Numbered from the stretch's first letter, positions 11,723 through 23,772 are shown. The stretch: DNA of 64,000 nucleotides from Tetrapyrgos nigripes (GCA_013368315.1 JAACJM010000047.1:124001-188000), one strand, 5' to 3'. Notes: generated by a model not told the origin, from the sequence alone. Numbers and translations are program-made.

Positions 11723-12857
11723 CTAGTCATCCTTTCTTTCACCAAGACTACTGGAGGAAGCCGTAGTCCTCAGACCCAATCCCACACCCGCGTCCGGCGT
11801 CAGGCTGGCCATTCGAGATACAGTGCGCCGGGGAGGAGTTCCCAGCTGAAAGTGGGAACTCTGTGAATCAAAAGTACTCGATGCTCGCATGGCTGGTGAC
11901 CTTGGAGGACCATCAAATGAAGGAGACCGAGGAAGGTTGGTCGGATTTGAGAGGTAAGGATTGGGAGAGGGCGGTGTGTGATAAGTGCCCAGGGAAGGAG
12001 ACGAAGATGCTATCAGTCCGTCTGAGGCCCCTCGTTTCGAGCTTATGCCGGGAATGAAAGAGAAGATGGATCGAAAGAGGGAAACTCGTGGTTGAAGCTG
12101 TTTGGGCACCATTGAAGGTGATCCTTCTATTTATGAAAAGAAGTAGATGTTAGCAGCTGAATCTGGTAGTAAAATGGGGCTTACACACCTGACGAAGTGG
12201 GTAATGCGTTGTCATTGGCGCTGAGACTGAGGAATAAGAACAAGGGTACCAGCCAAACACACATTCCGAAGAAAGTTGCTATCTCAGCGAAGCTGTGGGC
12301 ATGGACATGGGGTCCAGCTCGGTATCTTTGATGTTTTGCCTCTTGAGTGACTCGTGCAAAGTAGAAGAACCACATAAAGTGGTCAATGATCACCAAGACA
12401 CAAGAGCTTATAAAGGACAGGGACGAGAGGCTTATGAGGGGCCAGCTGCTGGAGAAGTTTTGGAGGTATACGGCGTGACATGCAATGGAGAATAGGATGT
12501 GCCAGAATGGCAGGGGTTCGGTCATATACAATATGACATGAAGGACTATGATGACCTGAACAGGACACGTTAGACGCAAACCGGTCAAGACAAGCTGCGA
12601 CGCACATATATGCCTCTCTGTCCGATAGTTTTCGCTGGTTTAGAGTGCTCTTCAATGAGTTCAGAGATGTATAGGAGCCCACTCGCTGCAGGTAGGCTTG
12701 TTAGGCGACTTGTGTCTTGAAATGGGCTACGTACTGACCTAGTGAAAGAGTAACGAATGCAAAGGCGACCAGAGCTGCTACATAACTGGTAAAAGGGTTA
12801 TTTATCTTCAAGACCGAGGAAACGAAGAACCTACCTGACATAGTGAAGTAAACCCAT
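11723..12857 (-). CDS. svp26: SVP26/TEX261-family ER-Golgi membrane protein
   Basis: A multi-pass membrane protein of the early secretory pathway. Yeast Svp26 acts as a COPII cargo adaptor for Golgi mannosyltransferases. It starts at ATG 12857 (MGLLHYVS) and has five coding exons with clear GT-AG introns. Family landmarks in order: YVAALVAFAFVTLSL (first membrane segment), ASGLLYISELIEEHSK, VIIVLHVILYMTEPLPFWH, HAVYLQNFSSSWP, SCVLVIIDHFMWFFYF and a last hydrophobic stretch around CVWLVPLFLFLSLSAND. The last exon adds a Ser/Pro-rich cytosolic tail of about 130 residues (…GERKDD), longer than in yeast or animal members. It shares a 103-bp divergent promoter with DID2. Confidence 0.9.
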
Positions 12858-12960
12858 TAGAAGAATGAGATGATCGTCCAAGAACGCGTCTTCGGACACG
12901 TGTGAACGATTTCCAAAGTCAGTGTCACGGACGCGATCCTCTCTTCTCTCCTCTCTCACC
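12858..12960. promoter_or_regulatory. Compact bidirectional promoter of svp26 and did2
   Basis: Only 103 bp separate the two ATGs. It contains ACGCGT (12884-12889) and CACGTG (12897-12902), a possible MBF-type box and an E-box. Roles are inferred. Confidence 0.55.
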
Positions 12961-13830
12961 ATGAGCAATCTCGAGAGTACGTCGTCTCTTCTTCACCATT
13001 CTTCCCGGCTAACTTGTACTAGAAACCCTCTTCCAACTCAAGGTACTATCTGCAAACCCACAACCAATGACTCAACCTGACCTCCGCACCGCAGTTCACC
13101 GCCAAGACCCTAAATCGTCAAGCAAAGAAAGCTCAGAAAGACGAGAACTCTGAGAAGTCCAAGTTAAAGAAGGTGGATTTCTTCCTTACCATTGGAATCA
13201 TACAAACCCCTAACATTGACTATTAAATTTCCTCAGGCACTCCAACAAGGAAACAATGAGGGCGCTCGTATATACGCTTCCAACGCAATTCGCAAGAAGA
13301 GCGAGGCTCTGAACCTTTTACGACTCTCTAGTCGTATAGACGCAGTGGCTAGTCGGGTAGAAACAGCAGTGACGATGCGCCAAGTAACAGGAAATATGAC
13401 ATCAGTCGTACGAGGGATGGATAAGGCTATGGAATCGATGAATCTCGAACGGGTGTGTCTTCAATTGCCTATCCTATAACTTCTTTTTTGCTCACTACTC
13501 CAACCCATTCCTATTATTCCACCTAAAATCCACCAACCCTCCCAGATCTCCCTCGTCATGGACAAATTCGAAACCCAATTTGCAGACCTCGACGTTCAAA
13601 CATCATACATGGAAGACGCCATGTCCTCCACAACTGCTGTATCAACGCCTCAAGATCAAATCGATCAGTTAATGCGGCAGACGGCTGAAGAGGCTAATAT
13701 TGAGCTACAGCATGATTTGGAGGCAAAGGATCTTGATGCTGTTGCGGATATTGCTGCACCTCCGACTAAGGTTGGGAATGAGGATGATAAGCTTGCGGAA
13801 AGGCTTAGAGCGCTTAGGCCAGCGACGTAG
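12961..13830 (+). CDS. did2: ESCRT-III protein DID2/CHMP1 (Vps46)
   Basis: An ESCRT-III accessory subunit that recruits Vps4 and helps disassemble the complex on endosomes. It starts at ATG 12961 (MSNLE) and runs through several short exons: [64 protein letters not shown], then [20 protein letters not shown] and a C-terminal helix. The end, [15 protein letters not shown], matches a MIM1 motif (L-x2-R-L-x2-L) for binding the Vps4 MIT domain. Length is about 205 residues, normal for the family. The first intron follows only about 15 coding bases. Confidence 0.94.
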
Positions 13831-14533
13831 GGTGCCCAGGCTTTAGAAGATGGAGGAGTATTTAGCTTGCAGTTACGGTTTTTGGTTGCTCTCCCTATTC
13901 AATATTCATCTATGTATGTATGACTCAATTCTTTGTTGTTGGACCAGTAGTATCATCTATAGTATCATCTGTATAACATTAAAGCTTGATATGAGCACGT
14001 AGCAAGGATACATCAAAGAGTAATTATACGACGTTTTCATGAGGCAGAACAACCCAAACGAGAAAAAGGAGGAAGCACGTAAACGTATGAAGCACATGAA
14101 CATGGAGAACATGACGACCGTAACCGTAACCGTAACCTGCTCATGGACAGAAAGATCATAAAGGCAGCTTGAACGTAGAAAATCTTGAAGGGCGAAGAAT
14201 GAACAGCAAAGTAGGGTTTGACAAGAACGCAAACACTCAAGAAAATTAGAATATAAATACCATGAAGGCGAAGCAAGATAAGATGGGCGCAATAAAGATA
14301 GATAGATAGTATATCTATGAATGCAGGAAAGATGGCCAATATGAAACGAAAAAGCAAATGTCGTACGTTGCGAAGCCGTAGAAGGTAGATACAGTAAGAT
14401 GATAGATGATAGAAAGATGAGTGACAAGAGCACAAGCATAGCAAGACGATTAGACCAGACCAGACCAATAGCAAGGGAAGGGAGAAGGAGAGAAGGTATG
14501 GGATCATGATGAGAGCAGAAGTAATAAACCACG
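13831..14533. other. Convergent 3' region with simple repeats
   Basis: About 700 bp between the 3' ends of did2 and the next gene. It holds three tandem CCGTAA units (about 14118-14135), a GATA run (about 14298-14312) and A/G-rich sequence. The hydrophobic minus-strand frames here look like chance readings of low-complexity UTR. Confidence 0.5.
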
Positions 14534-17500
14534 TCATGCGTTCTGGAGAATAATACGAACGAGACTGTCCACCAAACGCCGTTTACGATCCGCCTCTAGA
14601 TTCGAGGATTTATCCAAAAGCCGTTCTGCACGAGAGATAATACCAGTGGGACCATCAAAAGGTATCTCATGAGCATCGAATTGTAGGACATCTACGTCAC
14701 GAAGGAAAAGTAAAACCAAGCAAGTCAATCACAATGAGCAATGCATAGCGCAAATATCCCACTTACATTTCTTAAACTTTGCAAAACCCTCTGCATCCAA
14801 AGCAGTCTTGAACATGTCTGCAATTTCTTTGCCCACTCTTGATCTATCCCTGTCATCCATTTCTGCTCCTGCAGCACCTGCAGCACGACTCAACCCTCTC
14901 CTCGAAGAAGCACTATGACTCTTCCTACTGTTATTGAGTCCATTCATTAGCACCCCCGAGGGTAATAACGCATCTTCTCGGACTTTGGAAGGAGCCCAAG
15001 CTAACCCTATTCCTAGATCCAGCGAACGTCCTTTACCGTTTGGACGTACACTTGAAGATGCGTATTTAGCTGGCAAAGAGGGAGGTGGTGGTGAGTTATC
15101 CTCGAATCTAGCTCTATGGCGAGACTTTGTCGTTGGCTTTTCTCTTTCCCTGTCTCTCGTCTTCTCCTTCTCTCTTCGCCGTCTTTCTCTGTCTCTCTCG
15201 GTAGCAGTCAGCTCTCCATCACTAAAGGCACCCTCTCCGGGATGCCTGTCATGATCGTGGCCACTATGATTGTTCGTCGGGGAAGGTACCGGTGGCTCAA
15301 ACGAGAACGGACCATGACCTTTACCGATAAGTCGAGCGAACCCAGAACCTATAGCGGTCTTCCCACTGCTCCTTCCTAGACTCGATGATAATCCCAATAC
15401 AGACGCTGTACGGTGCCTCTGCTTTGGTACGTTGGGGTCTTCTGTCTCATCTAACCGTAAAGGCTCTGGACGTGCCTTTCGACTGGGTTCACCGGTCTTG
15501 TCTCTACTCTTCTCTTTTTCCTTCTCCTTCCTCGATACTGCCGAGTCCCTTACCCAACCCCCTAACAAGAATCCCACGACTCCCTCCTTCATCCAAACTC
15601 CTACTACTCCCCGAAGTAGCACTCAACGACCTAGTAATGACCCCAGTTCCCCATCCAGGCCGCTCAAAATCAAACGAACCATGTTTGGTCGCTCGAATAT
15701 TGACTGACTTGACGTTGGTGGAACTCATCGGTGGGCCTCCACGTCTGCTATTAGCGTGCCCGTTTCCGTTTCCGTTTTCCATTTCCATTTCCACCACTCC
15801 CATGCCCATTCTTAGCTGAAATATCACTCTTCTCGCTCTTACTCAGACTTGTATTGAGTTCCTTCCCCTTGCCCTTACTATCCGTCAAAGAATCCCTCTC
15901 TTTTTCCTCATCTACCATTAATAACGGCCTATAACGGTATCCAACAGATGAATCCAAAGAATTTTTCCTGTGGCTAATTCTTGACGGAGGAGATAGTGGT
16001 GTGGATTTGAGAGGAGTGGCAGGGGTAGTGGTTATCCTGGGAATGTTACTGACAACGTCAACACCCTCGGTAGAATCATTGGTTCGCGTGGAACGATCGC
16101 GATGACCAATGGAAGACGTCGACGCAGTTGATTCATTCGTAGACGCACGTCTACGCGCTATTCTGGAAAGAAGAAGTCTGCCGTGAAGGACCTGAAACGA
16201 AAGGCGAAGTATGTGAATGATTAGATATAGAGGCGGCATGTGAGGAATTTTGAAGAGGACGGGGTAGGAAGCGGATCAGAGCCAAGTGTTCCTGAAGGTA
16301 TAGGAATGCTAGGGGAGCATCGGATTTCCGAGAAGAAAAAAAATCCATTTTTGAAATTGAGCTTGGAGCCTGATGACGATACGGAAGAAGTCAATGGATC
16401 GGAACTCTGATGAGAACGAGGTAAGGGTGAAGGGCTTTCAGGACGGGTGAAGGGAATGGGTGATCGTGCGCTGCGGAATTTGGGAGTAGGGTCGTCGTCA
16501 CCGGCTTTGGGCGTTGGGGTCGTGATCGTGAGCGAGGTCGGGATGGTGAGGAAGAGGGGGTACATCGGACGGCGGAAGTGGTTTGGAGGATCCTCCAGGA
16601 CTAGTCCCTCGTGAACTACTCACGGAGGACTTGCGAGAGCTGGACAACGTGATACCAAAAAAATTTGCGGCGAGAAGTCGGACTTTTGGGTGTAGACGGT
16701 CGTGATGAGGATGGATGAAAGTCATGATCTTGAGAGGACTCGGGCTGAGTGGAGGATGAAGATGGGATAGATTCGGTAATAGTTCTGGAAGCTTTGGGAG
16801 TAGGTGGTGAAATAGTGGTGTTGGTGGTAGAAGTGTTGGTGGATATAGGACGTGATTGGAGGATAGAAGCAGGTTTTGAAACTGGAAGGCATAAGATTGT
16901 CATGATTGCTCCTTCGACTGGACCAACTTGAATTGCGGGAATGAGAGGGGTCGTAGGCTGAAGAATCCACATCACTGGAGGAGCTGGATTGGCTCGTGAG
17001 CGTGATCGTGACCTAGTGAGTAAAGAGTATAACTGAAAGAAGGATGAGGACCTAAACGGCACAAGTTGGATATTACAGTGGCGTACCCGATTTCAAACTT
17101 GGATTTCCGTGTAGGGCGCTCATCGTCCGCCGCGGGGTACATGGTGGCCATCATCTCTGCTGTGGTGGGCGCAGGACCATAGTCTAGCGACAGATGGCTT
17201 GGAGAGTGGCGAGACTGTTGACGACAGTGAGCTGAAGACGAAGGAGACGGGACGGGACGGGATACCTGAGAAAATGGAATTTCACGAGTGTGAACGAGAA
17301 CTGTCGTGAACGACGTAGGAGAGAAAACTACCAACACGTGTTAGGCACAACATCATCCCCTGGAAGATCATGAGCTCACCTTCACGTCGCCCTTGAATAA
17401 CACCAGGCTTCGTCGCCGTGATTTCTGTGCAAGCGAGTCAGATGTACTTAACGACGAGACCGCAACCAATGGATCGTCCTGAGCCTCGACGTCGGTCGTT

Positions 17501-17574
17501 GAAGGGACACTGGTGGAAGGCGCAGAGGAGAGTAGACTGACAGAGTAGTCGAGGCTTGGACACTGGTCGTGCAT
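14534..17574 (-). CDS. Large Ser/Pro-rich, mostly disordered protein of unknown function
   Basis: Not recognised. The likely start is ATG 17574 (MHDQCPSLDYSVSLLSS), followed by introns at about 17280-17395 and 17030-17090. Most of the protein is low-complexity Ser/Thr/Pro with charged runs: RRRASTNEST, GNGNGNGNGHAN and a DRERRRREKEKTRDREREKP tract. The only region that looks folded is the C-terminus: RVGKEIADMFKTALDAEGFA, then, after an intron at about 14700-14765, FDAHEIPFDGPTGIISRAE and RKRRLVDSLVRIILQNA before the stop. Between about 16690 and 16240 the frame changes more than once near poly-T runs, and I could not settle the splice structure there. It may be a signalling or cytoskeletal scaffold; that is only inference from composition. 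Confidence 0.6.
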
Positions 17575-17761
17575 CGAAGACGATGACGAGCTCAACGATG
17601 GCGATGTTGAACACGGTCGGCAAGGAACCCTTTTCTAAATTTCTGCCCTTAAAGGTTTAAATTAACGGTCAACTCGGACCTACCCGACCAATAGGGGGAG
17701 CTGTGCTTCAAGTTCCTTTCAGTTAGTCCACTACTACTGCTATTACCTACTGTACAAATGC

Positions 17762-20700
17762 TCAATCAGACGTCAGATCAATGACACCATGGTCTACCAT
17801 AGGTGCTCTTCGTTTCTTCCCAGCAACAGGTTGGGAGTACTAGGCCCAGCGTGCGCAACTTGCACTGGTACCCCTGACGGTTTGACACCTTCCCCAAGTG
17901 CATTCACCAGCTCCTCATACTTGTTCGGCATCAAAGTCCTCAATACTTCCTCACTCCCAATCCGAGTCACAAACCCAACTGCTCTTTCCTGCTTCCTCTT
18001 CCACTCTCCCGCAGCCGTAACAACCGGTGATGTTGTAATATCCATCGGCGCCATACTAAACGATGCCACCCTATAAGAAACCAAGTCTTTTGCCTGATCC
18101 AAAACCTTGCAGAGATGCTCTCTCTGTTTCTTGTACAGCCTACCCAAGCTCAAGGAGGCGCTGTACGGTTGAGAACCAGACCCGCTCGTGTAGCCCGTCC
18201 CCGTAGTCCCTTTCAGCCACTTGTTCACTTCGGAACAATGCGAACATCCACACCCAATCGTCCGCATACGGATATTATCAATCCCCGCAGGCTTAGATCC
18301 AAGAACATGTCGGAGGTACTCGGTAATCATCACTTCGTAGAACTGGTTGAAGGGTTTCTCGAATATGTTCAATCCTTCCACGTTTGCAATCCTCGGATAA
18401 TCTTCTCGTAGACAGTCTCGAAGGTATCCGGACTAGGTCGACGTTTTGACAGGAGATCCATGAAGAGTGGTGTACACAGATCGGGATGTTTTGCACGGAC
18501 ACATAAATGGACGATTTGGACTATTTGGTCTGAGACGTTTGCTTCTTCACCAACATGTCTCCCTTGGGCATTCCATAGACCAATTAGGATTTCCAGGCAT
18601 TGAAGCAATGGTGATTTTTGGGGAGGATCCACCGTGGTGTCCATTGCTGGAGACGAAGCATCGAGAGACCGAGTTTCTGAATATATTCCAAGGCCATTAT
18701 CCAGCAAAGCCTCGACGAGTCTACTCCAAAACTTGTACACTGAATGACGCGGGTCCTTGACGAAGTTCGGAAGAATCCTGTCAGCCACTACGTCAGAACC
18801 TTGTCGACAGCTTTTGAACCAAGAAACTTACTGCTGCATAAACCATTCCATGCCACGCTCCCTAATCACTCTCAAGAGTATAGGAACGTCACGATCGTAC
18901 GCTTCCTTATACCTCAAGAGATTCTCCTGGAACATCCTTTTGCACCATTCTTGCACTACAGGCGCTTCCTCCTTGGAATTTTCCTTATCACAAGCGTGCT
19001 TTTCGAGATTATCCAGTAGCGCATCCACTGAAACCAAGTCCTCCAGTCTTGGTAGCTCATTTTCAAGCCTTCATTATGCAATTAGCTCAAACGTTCAAAG
19101 TAAGGATCGACTCCACTTACAAAGTGCTCATAACATCCCATCCAAACACCTTCCATATCTCAAAGAGTGTCTCATGGAACATTGAATCGCCGATGTCCAT
19201 CCGTTTAAAGATGGCTCCCAAATAACTGACGTCCTTCCAAAGACACGCAAAATGCACCAAAGTATCCTCTTTTTCACAATCCAGCGAAGGAATGTGATTC
19301 AATGCCCCGTAAGCCAACGTGCGATCTGTCGGCGTGGGCTCGGAGGATTCTGCAGAAGACGATTCTCGCAAACGACGGAGACACCGTTCTCCCTTGTATG
19401 GGCGGGCAAAGTTGGGTTCGTCTCCATTTATAATGACCAGTGCTGTTGCATAGTAATCTAGATTATGAAAATCAGGAATACAGACCAAGACCAAGAGATC
19501 AAGTAGCAAACGTACATTGGTCAAGTTGTCCGCCTTCCTGTTCATCAATTATGCCGGATCAGTACAAGAATATCCTTTGCTTCAAAGAAAAGACACATAC
19601 ATTACCCATATACCCCTCATACTCCTTATCATCTGGCTCTTTATCCTCAAAATAATCATCCGGTACCAACGCTCCCTTCTCAATTGTCACCGAACCAAGA
19701 TCACCACCATCCAAATCATAAAAACGCCTTCACATTCAACTCGCTTTCATACACTTCCAGCATCCCCACTTCCTCATCATCATCATCATCATCATCCTCT
19801 GAGTCAAACGCATATCGACCACGCTTATTCCAACCATACCCAGCATCATCAGGGGCACCAGATTCATGTAGATCCAAATTCCCCAAAGCTAGTACGAAAC
19901 CAGTATCTTCGGCTACTTCTCGGACGTGTGCGAGGAGTTGGGCATCTTGACCTTTAAGCCCTTTGACGCCTTCACGGAGCTCAGATTCACTATATTGGTG
20001 ATCCAAAATATAGGCAGCAGTATCCCAGAGCCTGTGTTGATTTTCTTTCCAATCGTTCAAAACCTTGCGAAAGGCTTCGATGCCTCGTGTAAGGTCGGGT
20101 AATCTGGGAAGAGGGACAGAAGGGTTGGACGAACGAACGAGATTGAAAGAGAGGGCAAGTCGGTATCCGGAGGTGACGGGTTTGACTTCGTGGAAGACGT
20201 CCGTGTACCATGCCATTGCGACACATGAGAAGAGGGAGTCGTTGGAAAAGTCGAATATTTTTGAGGTATCGGAATGGGTGAGAATCAGTTCGCCTCCGGT
20301 GTATTCAGAAGGAAGTAGGATGATTAGGCTTCCGTACATCCCCGCTTGCTTCTGCGTATCTTGGTGTTTAGCGAAACTGTCAAGGATGTTAGCAAAAGGA
20401 ACCTCAATCCATAAGGATTGCCCCTACTGAGAACCAGTCTTGTATAATAAGAGCTTATACAACTCTACACTCGTCGTAACTTGAGCTTCCGTACCAAGCT
20501 CTGTCGTCACTTTTCGTAACACTTGTTCCTTTAACCATGTCTCAAATTGCGGGTTCTTGAAATGAACTTTCGACGCGTCAATCTCGAATGTATCGCGAAC
20601 CTTCGTGTCGACGACTGTTTCTTGATTATGTCCAAAGGGTGCTTGTCGAGAATTCTCGGAATCCATGATGAGTTGAGCATCTCTATCAGTTAATGGGAGT

Positions 20701-21118
20701 CCAATTCGACCAATACCGTCGATGGTGAGAACGGGGTTTGGCGCGTTTGGATAGGCATCCCCAGAGGCGAAGCTACCTTTGAACTGGAAATCGTCATTTT
20801 AAAGCGTGATGGAGGTCGTTCTGACATTGACGGAGACCTTGCGTGAGCTGGATGTGGAAGAGACGCGAACGCGAACATATACGTGACAATGGACTGACCT
20901 TGAAATCTTCCACCATAGCCTCATCAGCATCCAGTGCAGCATCTTCTGTCGTATGACCTTCTTCAGGAGCTTTCGGGATGGTGGAGGCTCCGAGCATAGT
21001 AGGAATGCGACGTAGAGGAGCCAAACCTAGTGTTGTTTTAGTTGTTTGCATTTCGCAAGAGGCACGAGTACTACCAACCTCCAGAGGATTTGCGAGCACT
21101 CTGCTTCGTCCGGGCCAT
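17762..21118 (-). CDS. Copy C: 2OG-Fe(II) dioxygenase with histone H3-tail-like N-terminus; two frameshifts near 3' end
   Basis: The only family member here with a complete active site. Exon 1 (ATG 21118) encodes MARTKQSARKSSGG and joins LAPLRRIPTMLGAS. An acidic stretch follows, then NPVLTIDGIGRIGLPLTD. The prolyl-4-hydroxylase-like domain has FAKHQDTQKQAGM (HxD ligands), PSEYTGGELILTHS, WYTDVFHEVKPV (distal His) and SGYRLALSFNL (2-oxoglutarate Arg). A poly-Asp run (GAT repeat, about 19778-19800) and the helical C-terminal region follow. At about 18385 one base is missing, so the frame ends RGLQTWKD instead of continuing to VEGLNIFEKPFNQF. At about 17834 a second missing base separates GPST from PVAGKKRRAPMVDHGVIDL and the stop at 17762. 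These may be real mutations or consensus errors. Without them the product carries the C-G-C-x2-C motif, a basic tail and a SUMO-interaction-like VIDLT. The substrate is unknown. Confidence 0.75.
21079..21118 (-). other. Histone H3 tail-like first exon of copy C
   Basis: Forty coding bases give MARTKQSARKSSGG. This matches the first 14 residues of histone H3 except Ser for Thr at T6 and T11 (initiator Met not counted). K4, K9 and S10 are kept. The donor is GGAG|GTTGGT, and the acceptor AACACTAG restores the frame into GLAPLRRI, which still resembles H3 GKAPRKQL. Reading through without splicing hits TAG two codons later. Confidence 0.75.
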
Positions 21119-21639
21119 CTTGCTGGAGAAAATGGATGAAAATGAGTGGCACTGGCACGATTTCAAGAGACGCGTCTCACTTTGGTCTCACTTTCCCGCT
21201 GTGACGTCGACGCGTCGAAGAAAATTTATGGTGGCTCCTGACGGATACTCGAGATTCTACGACCATATGCATTGCCAACGCCCCGCAGGGTCAGAGTGTT
21301 CTACTTTTCCTTCGAAGTTCCTTCAGCAGCAGAACGTTGGGCGCTGATTCCTAAATAGGCGCCTAATTTTAGCTTCACCTTGCCAGTAAGACCCTTTTTT
21401 ACATAATGGGCCAAGGTTTGAGGCCAATCCGAACAGGCTCTTAGAACGCCCATGCATTTCGAGACCCTTAGGACGCCGTTAAAAAGGACGCCCATGCAGA
21501 GGCCCGCTGCGCCTTTCTCTTTCCCGTCACTTTCTAGTTCCCTCCAAGTGTCAATTTGCTATTGTGCTGTCTGTTATCTGTGCATCTCAACTCAGGCTAG
21601 TTCCTATCATCACATCCTACTCTACATCTACACTTCATT
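21119..21639. promoter_or_regulatory. Divergent intergenic region of copy C and the Zn2Cys6 gene, with ACGCGT boxes
   Basis: ACGCGT occurs at 21170-21175 and 21210-21215 upstream of copy C. The leader of copy C (about 21131-21150) matches that of copy D. No further gene is seen; short frames here are shadows. Confidence 0.5.
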
Positions 21640-22808
21640 ATGCCAAGGTCCGCTTTCCCCAAGAAACCCGGAGCACCCAAAGGGCAGGTACAGACAAAAT
21701 CTGGATGTTACACGTGCAGAATTCGTCAAAAAGTGCGCGCTTTCGTTTTTCACTGTGTTGACTTGTCGCTTATTGTTCTTTTCGACGCGTCTCATTTTTA
21801 CCTCCGTCGTGTGCTTGTGGCATAAAGAAATGCGACGGGCGACCTGATGAACTTGGCCGATGCGAGACCTGTGTTCGTCTTCGTCTGCAGTGTCTGGGAT
21901 TCGGTGCCAAACGACCTGATTGGCTACGAGTACGCCATTTGGATTCTGCTCGTCGGGCTTATCACTGACTCGTCTGATCTTCAGGAGAACAAAAAAGTCT
22001 CCGATATCCGAGAGAAGATCAAAAACTTCCTTGCATCCCAAGGCATGATCAAGGGCCCCACAGTGACAGAACCTCGAGCTGCTGAACAAGGGCAGACATC
22101 ACGCCGTGCCGACGAGAAATATCACGCACAATCCGAGTCCTCTCAATCCAACGTCCTCGTTCTCAAAGAAAATCTCTTCGAACTTCCAGCTTCCGAGTCG
22201 GAATCTGGTGGAGAGCCTGAAGCAGAGATTTCCGAGGGAGATAAAGAATATCATATCCCACCTCCTGAAGATCTTTCTTGCAGCAAGGAACATCCAGTCG
22301 ACCGGTCAGTGCCACCCCTTACTTGGCTTTTACCGCCTATAAACCTAGAGTCCATAGTTCTCATACTGGATGGGAAGAAGAGCCCGGTGATATAGACGAT
22401 CCTGTTCCTCCGCCTGAATCACCTCTACCCAAACATGACGAGGGCGCTAGCACTGACGCCCTTGTCATTAATAACGTATCTGGTGATGCTCATTACTCTA
22501 CTACCAACGACAGTTCCACGACGACAAATTCCCACAACATCCATATCCACATCACGTCGAGTTCGCACAATACCACCTCGAGTTCCCCCAATGATACTAA
22601 TCAAGGAAATCGTCGAAGTAGATGGAGTGTGACAAAATTCATCCATGTCCATGTTCCAACCTTCCTTCCTATCCCGTACTTTCCTCAAGGATTCGTTCAA
22701 TGGATTTGGGATGCCATGAATCAGCGTTGGCTGCAGAGCTTTTTGACTCCCGTGGTGCAATGGTTCCACAGTGCCACCGTCCCGTTCCCAAGTCCATGCT
22801 ACCCATGA
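21640..22808 (+). CDS. Zn(II)2Cys6 zinc-cluster transcription regulator, small
   Basis: A fungal-specific DNA-binding protein. It starts at ATG 21640 (MPRSAFPKKPGAPKGQVQ). The binuclear cluster GCYTCRIRQK/KCDGRP…CETCVRLRLQC is split by an intron at about 21733-21826. It has the spacing C-x2-C-x6-C-x9-C-x2-C-x6-C and is followed by GFGAKRPDWL, a common linker in basidiomycete members. A second intron (about 21930-21984) leads to VSDIREKIKNFLASQ, an acidic region (SESESGGEPEAEISEG) and, after an intron near 22314-22357, a Ser/His-rich tail ending SATVPFPSPCYP. It lacks the long middle homology region of classic zinc-cluster activators. The target genes are unknown; it is divergent to copy C. 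Confidence 0.85.
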
Positions 22809-23772
22809 TTGATTTCGTCGAGTATGTTCCTCCACATTCAAGGAATTGATGGATTTGTCTGATATTCTCTTTGTTTCGCATGCGCATCAACCTGACAGCC
22901 TCAGGCCTCAGGTCACTGATACCCTCGGATCGTACTCCCCAGCCACTAAGTTCTGAGCACTGAGTCTCAAACGCTCTGCCTCGCTGTTGGTGGTATAACT
23001 GGAGAATTTTTGATTCGTTGACTAATGATAAGGCCGTTATGATTCATAAAGTCTTTCGTACTTATCGTGACCACTGTGACGTATTGCCAGAATGCCATCC
23101 TCCGACATTCTTCACATCTCCATCTCCATCTCCATCCCACTTCTCCATCTCACTCCCCTAAAAGCCACTGCACTGGTGTTTATGGCCCATAGGCCTTGTA
23201 TATGCGATATTCGCGAGTGTGAGGTAAGGGTTCCCATTAAACTCGTATACATTTTGGACCAGTGCTGACGTGATTCCACAGCTTGCAGTATTAAAAACGA
23301 AGTTATTGCTCTTTCCTATCCTTTCCTTTCCATCTCACTGCGTTCTCACACCTCTCGCACTTTTCCGCGTTCGCTCACTATACCCTGTCCCAGCCCCTTT
23401 CTCCAAAACACTCACATGTACAAAAAGCCTAGATCTTATTTTTCATTCAATGAGCAACGATCGGTTTTCCTCTTGAATTGCCCGAGACTATCATTCACAA
23501 AAATCTCAAGGAAATTCTCTCAACGGTAACTGTTAATTGAGGGAAAGCGCGTCAGCCCCTATTCACGTATCACATTTCACACGATTTATACGATGTCCTT
23601 TTTTGGTAGAGAGTCGGAGGTTGTGGTTCGGGTGAAAGGTTGAAGCGGTGACGGATATAATCTTTAGATACACCATCCGCTGGCTCCGTCTTCTCAAAAC
23701 GATAACCCACACCTCACAGCCGTCGAGCCGGCCTCTCTTGCTCATCAGCCTGGACGTTGATTAAGTAGTACT
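22809..23772. other. Intergenic, about 960 bp, with a CCATCT microsatellite
   Basis: Holds several CATCTC/CCATCT units at about 23110-23150. No coding sequence recognised. Confidence 0.5.

Noticed and set aside
14118..14135. CCGTAA tandem units resembling a telomere-type repeat
   Set aside because: Only three units and not the TTAGGG type of basidiomycetes; treated as a simple repeat.
13957..14537. Long hydrophobic minus-strand frames that look like a multi-pass membrane protein
   Set aside because: They sit in repeat-rich sequence between two convergent gene ends, overlap each other in different frames and lack splice or family support. The hydrophobicity comes from A/G-rich plus-strand composition.
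22425..22841. Antisense frame across the Zn2Cys6 gene tail
   Set aside because: Shadow of the Ser/Thr-rich coding strand; no motif.
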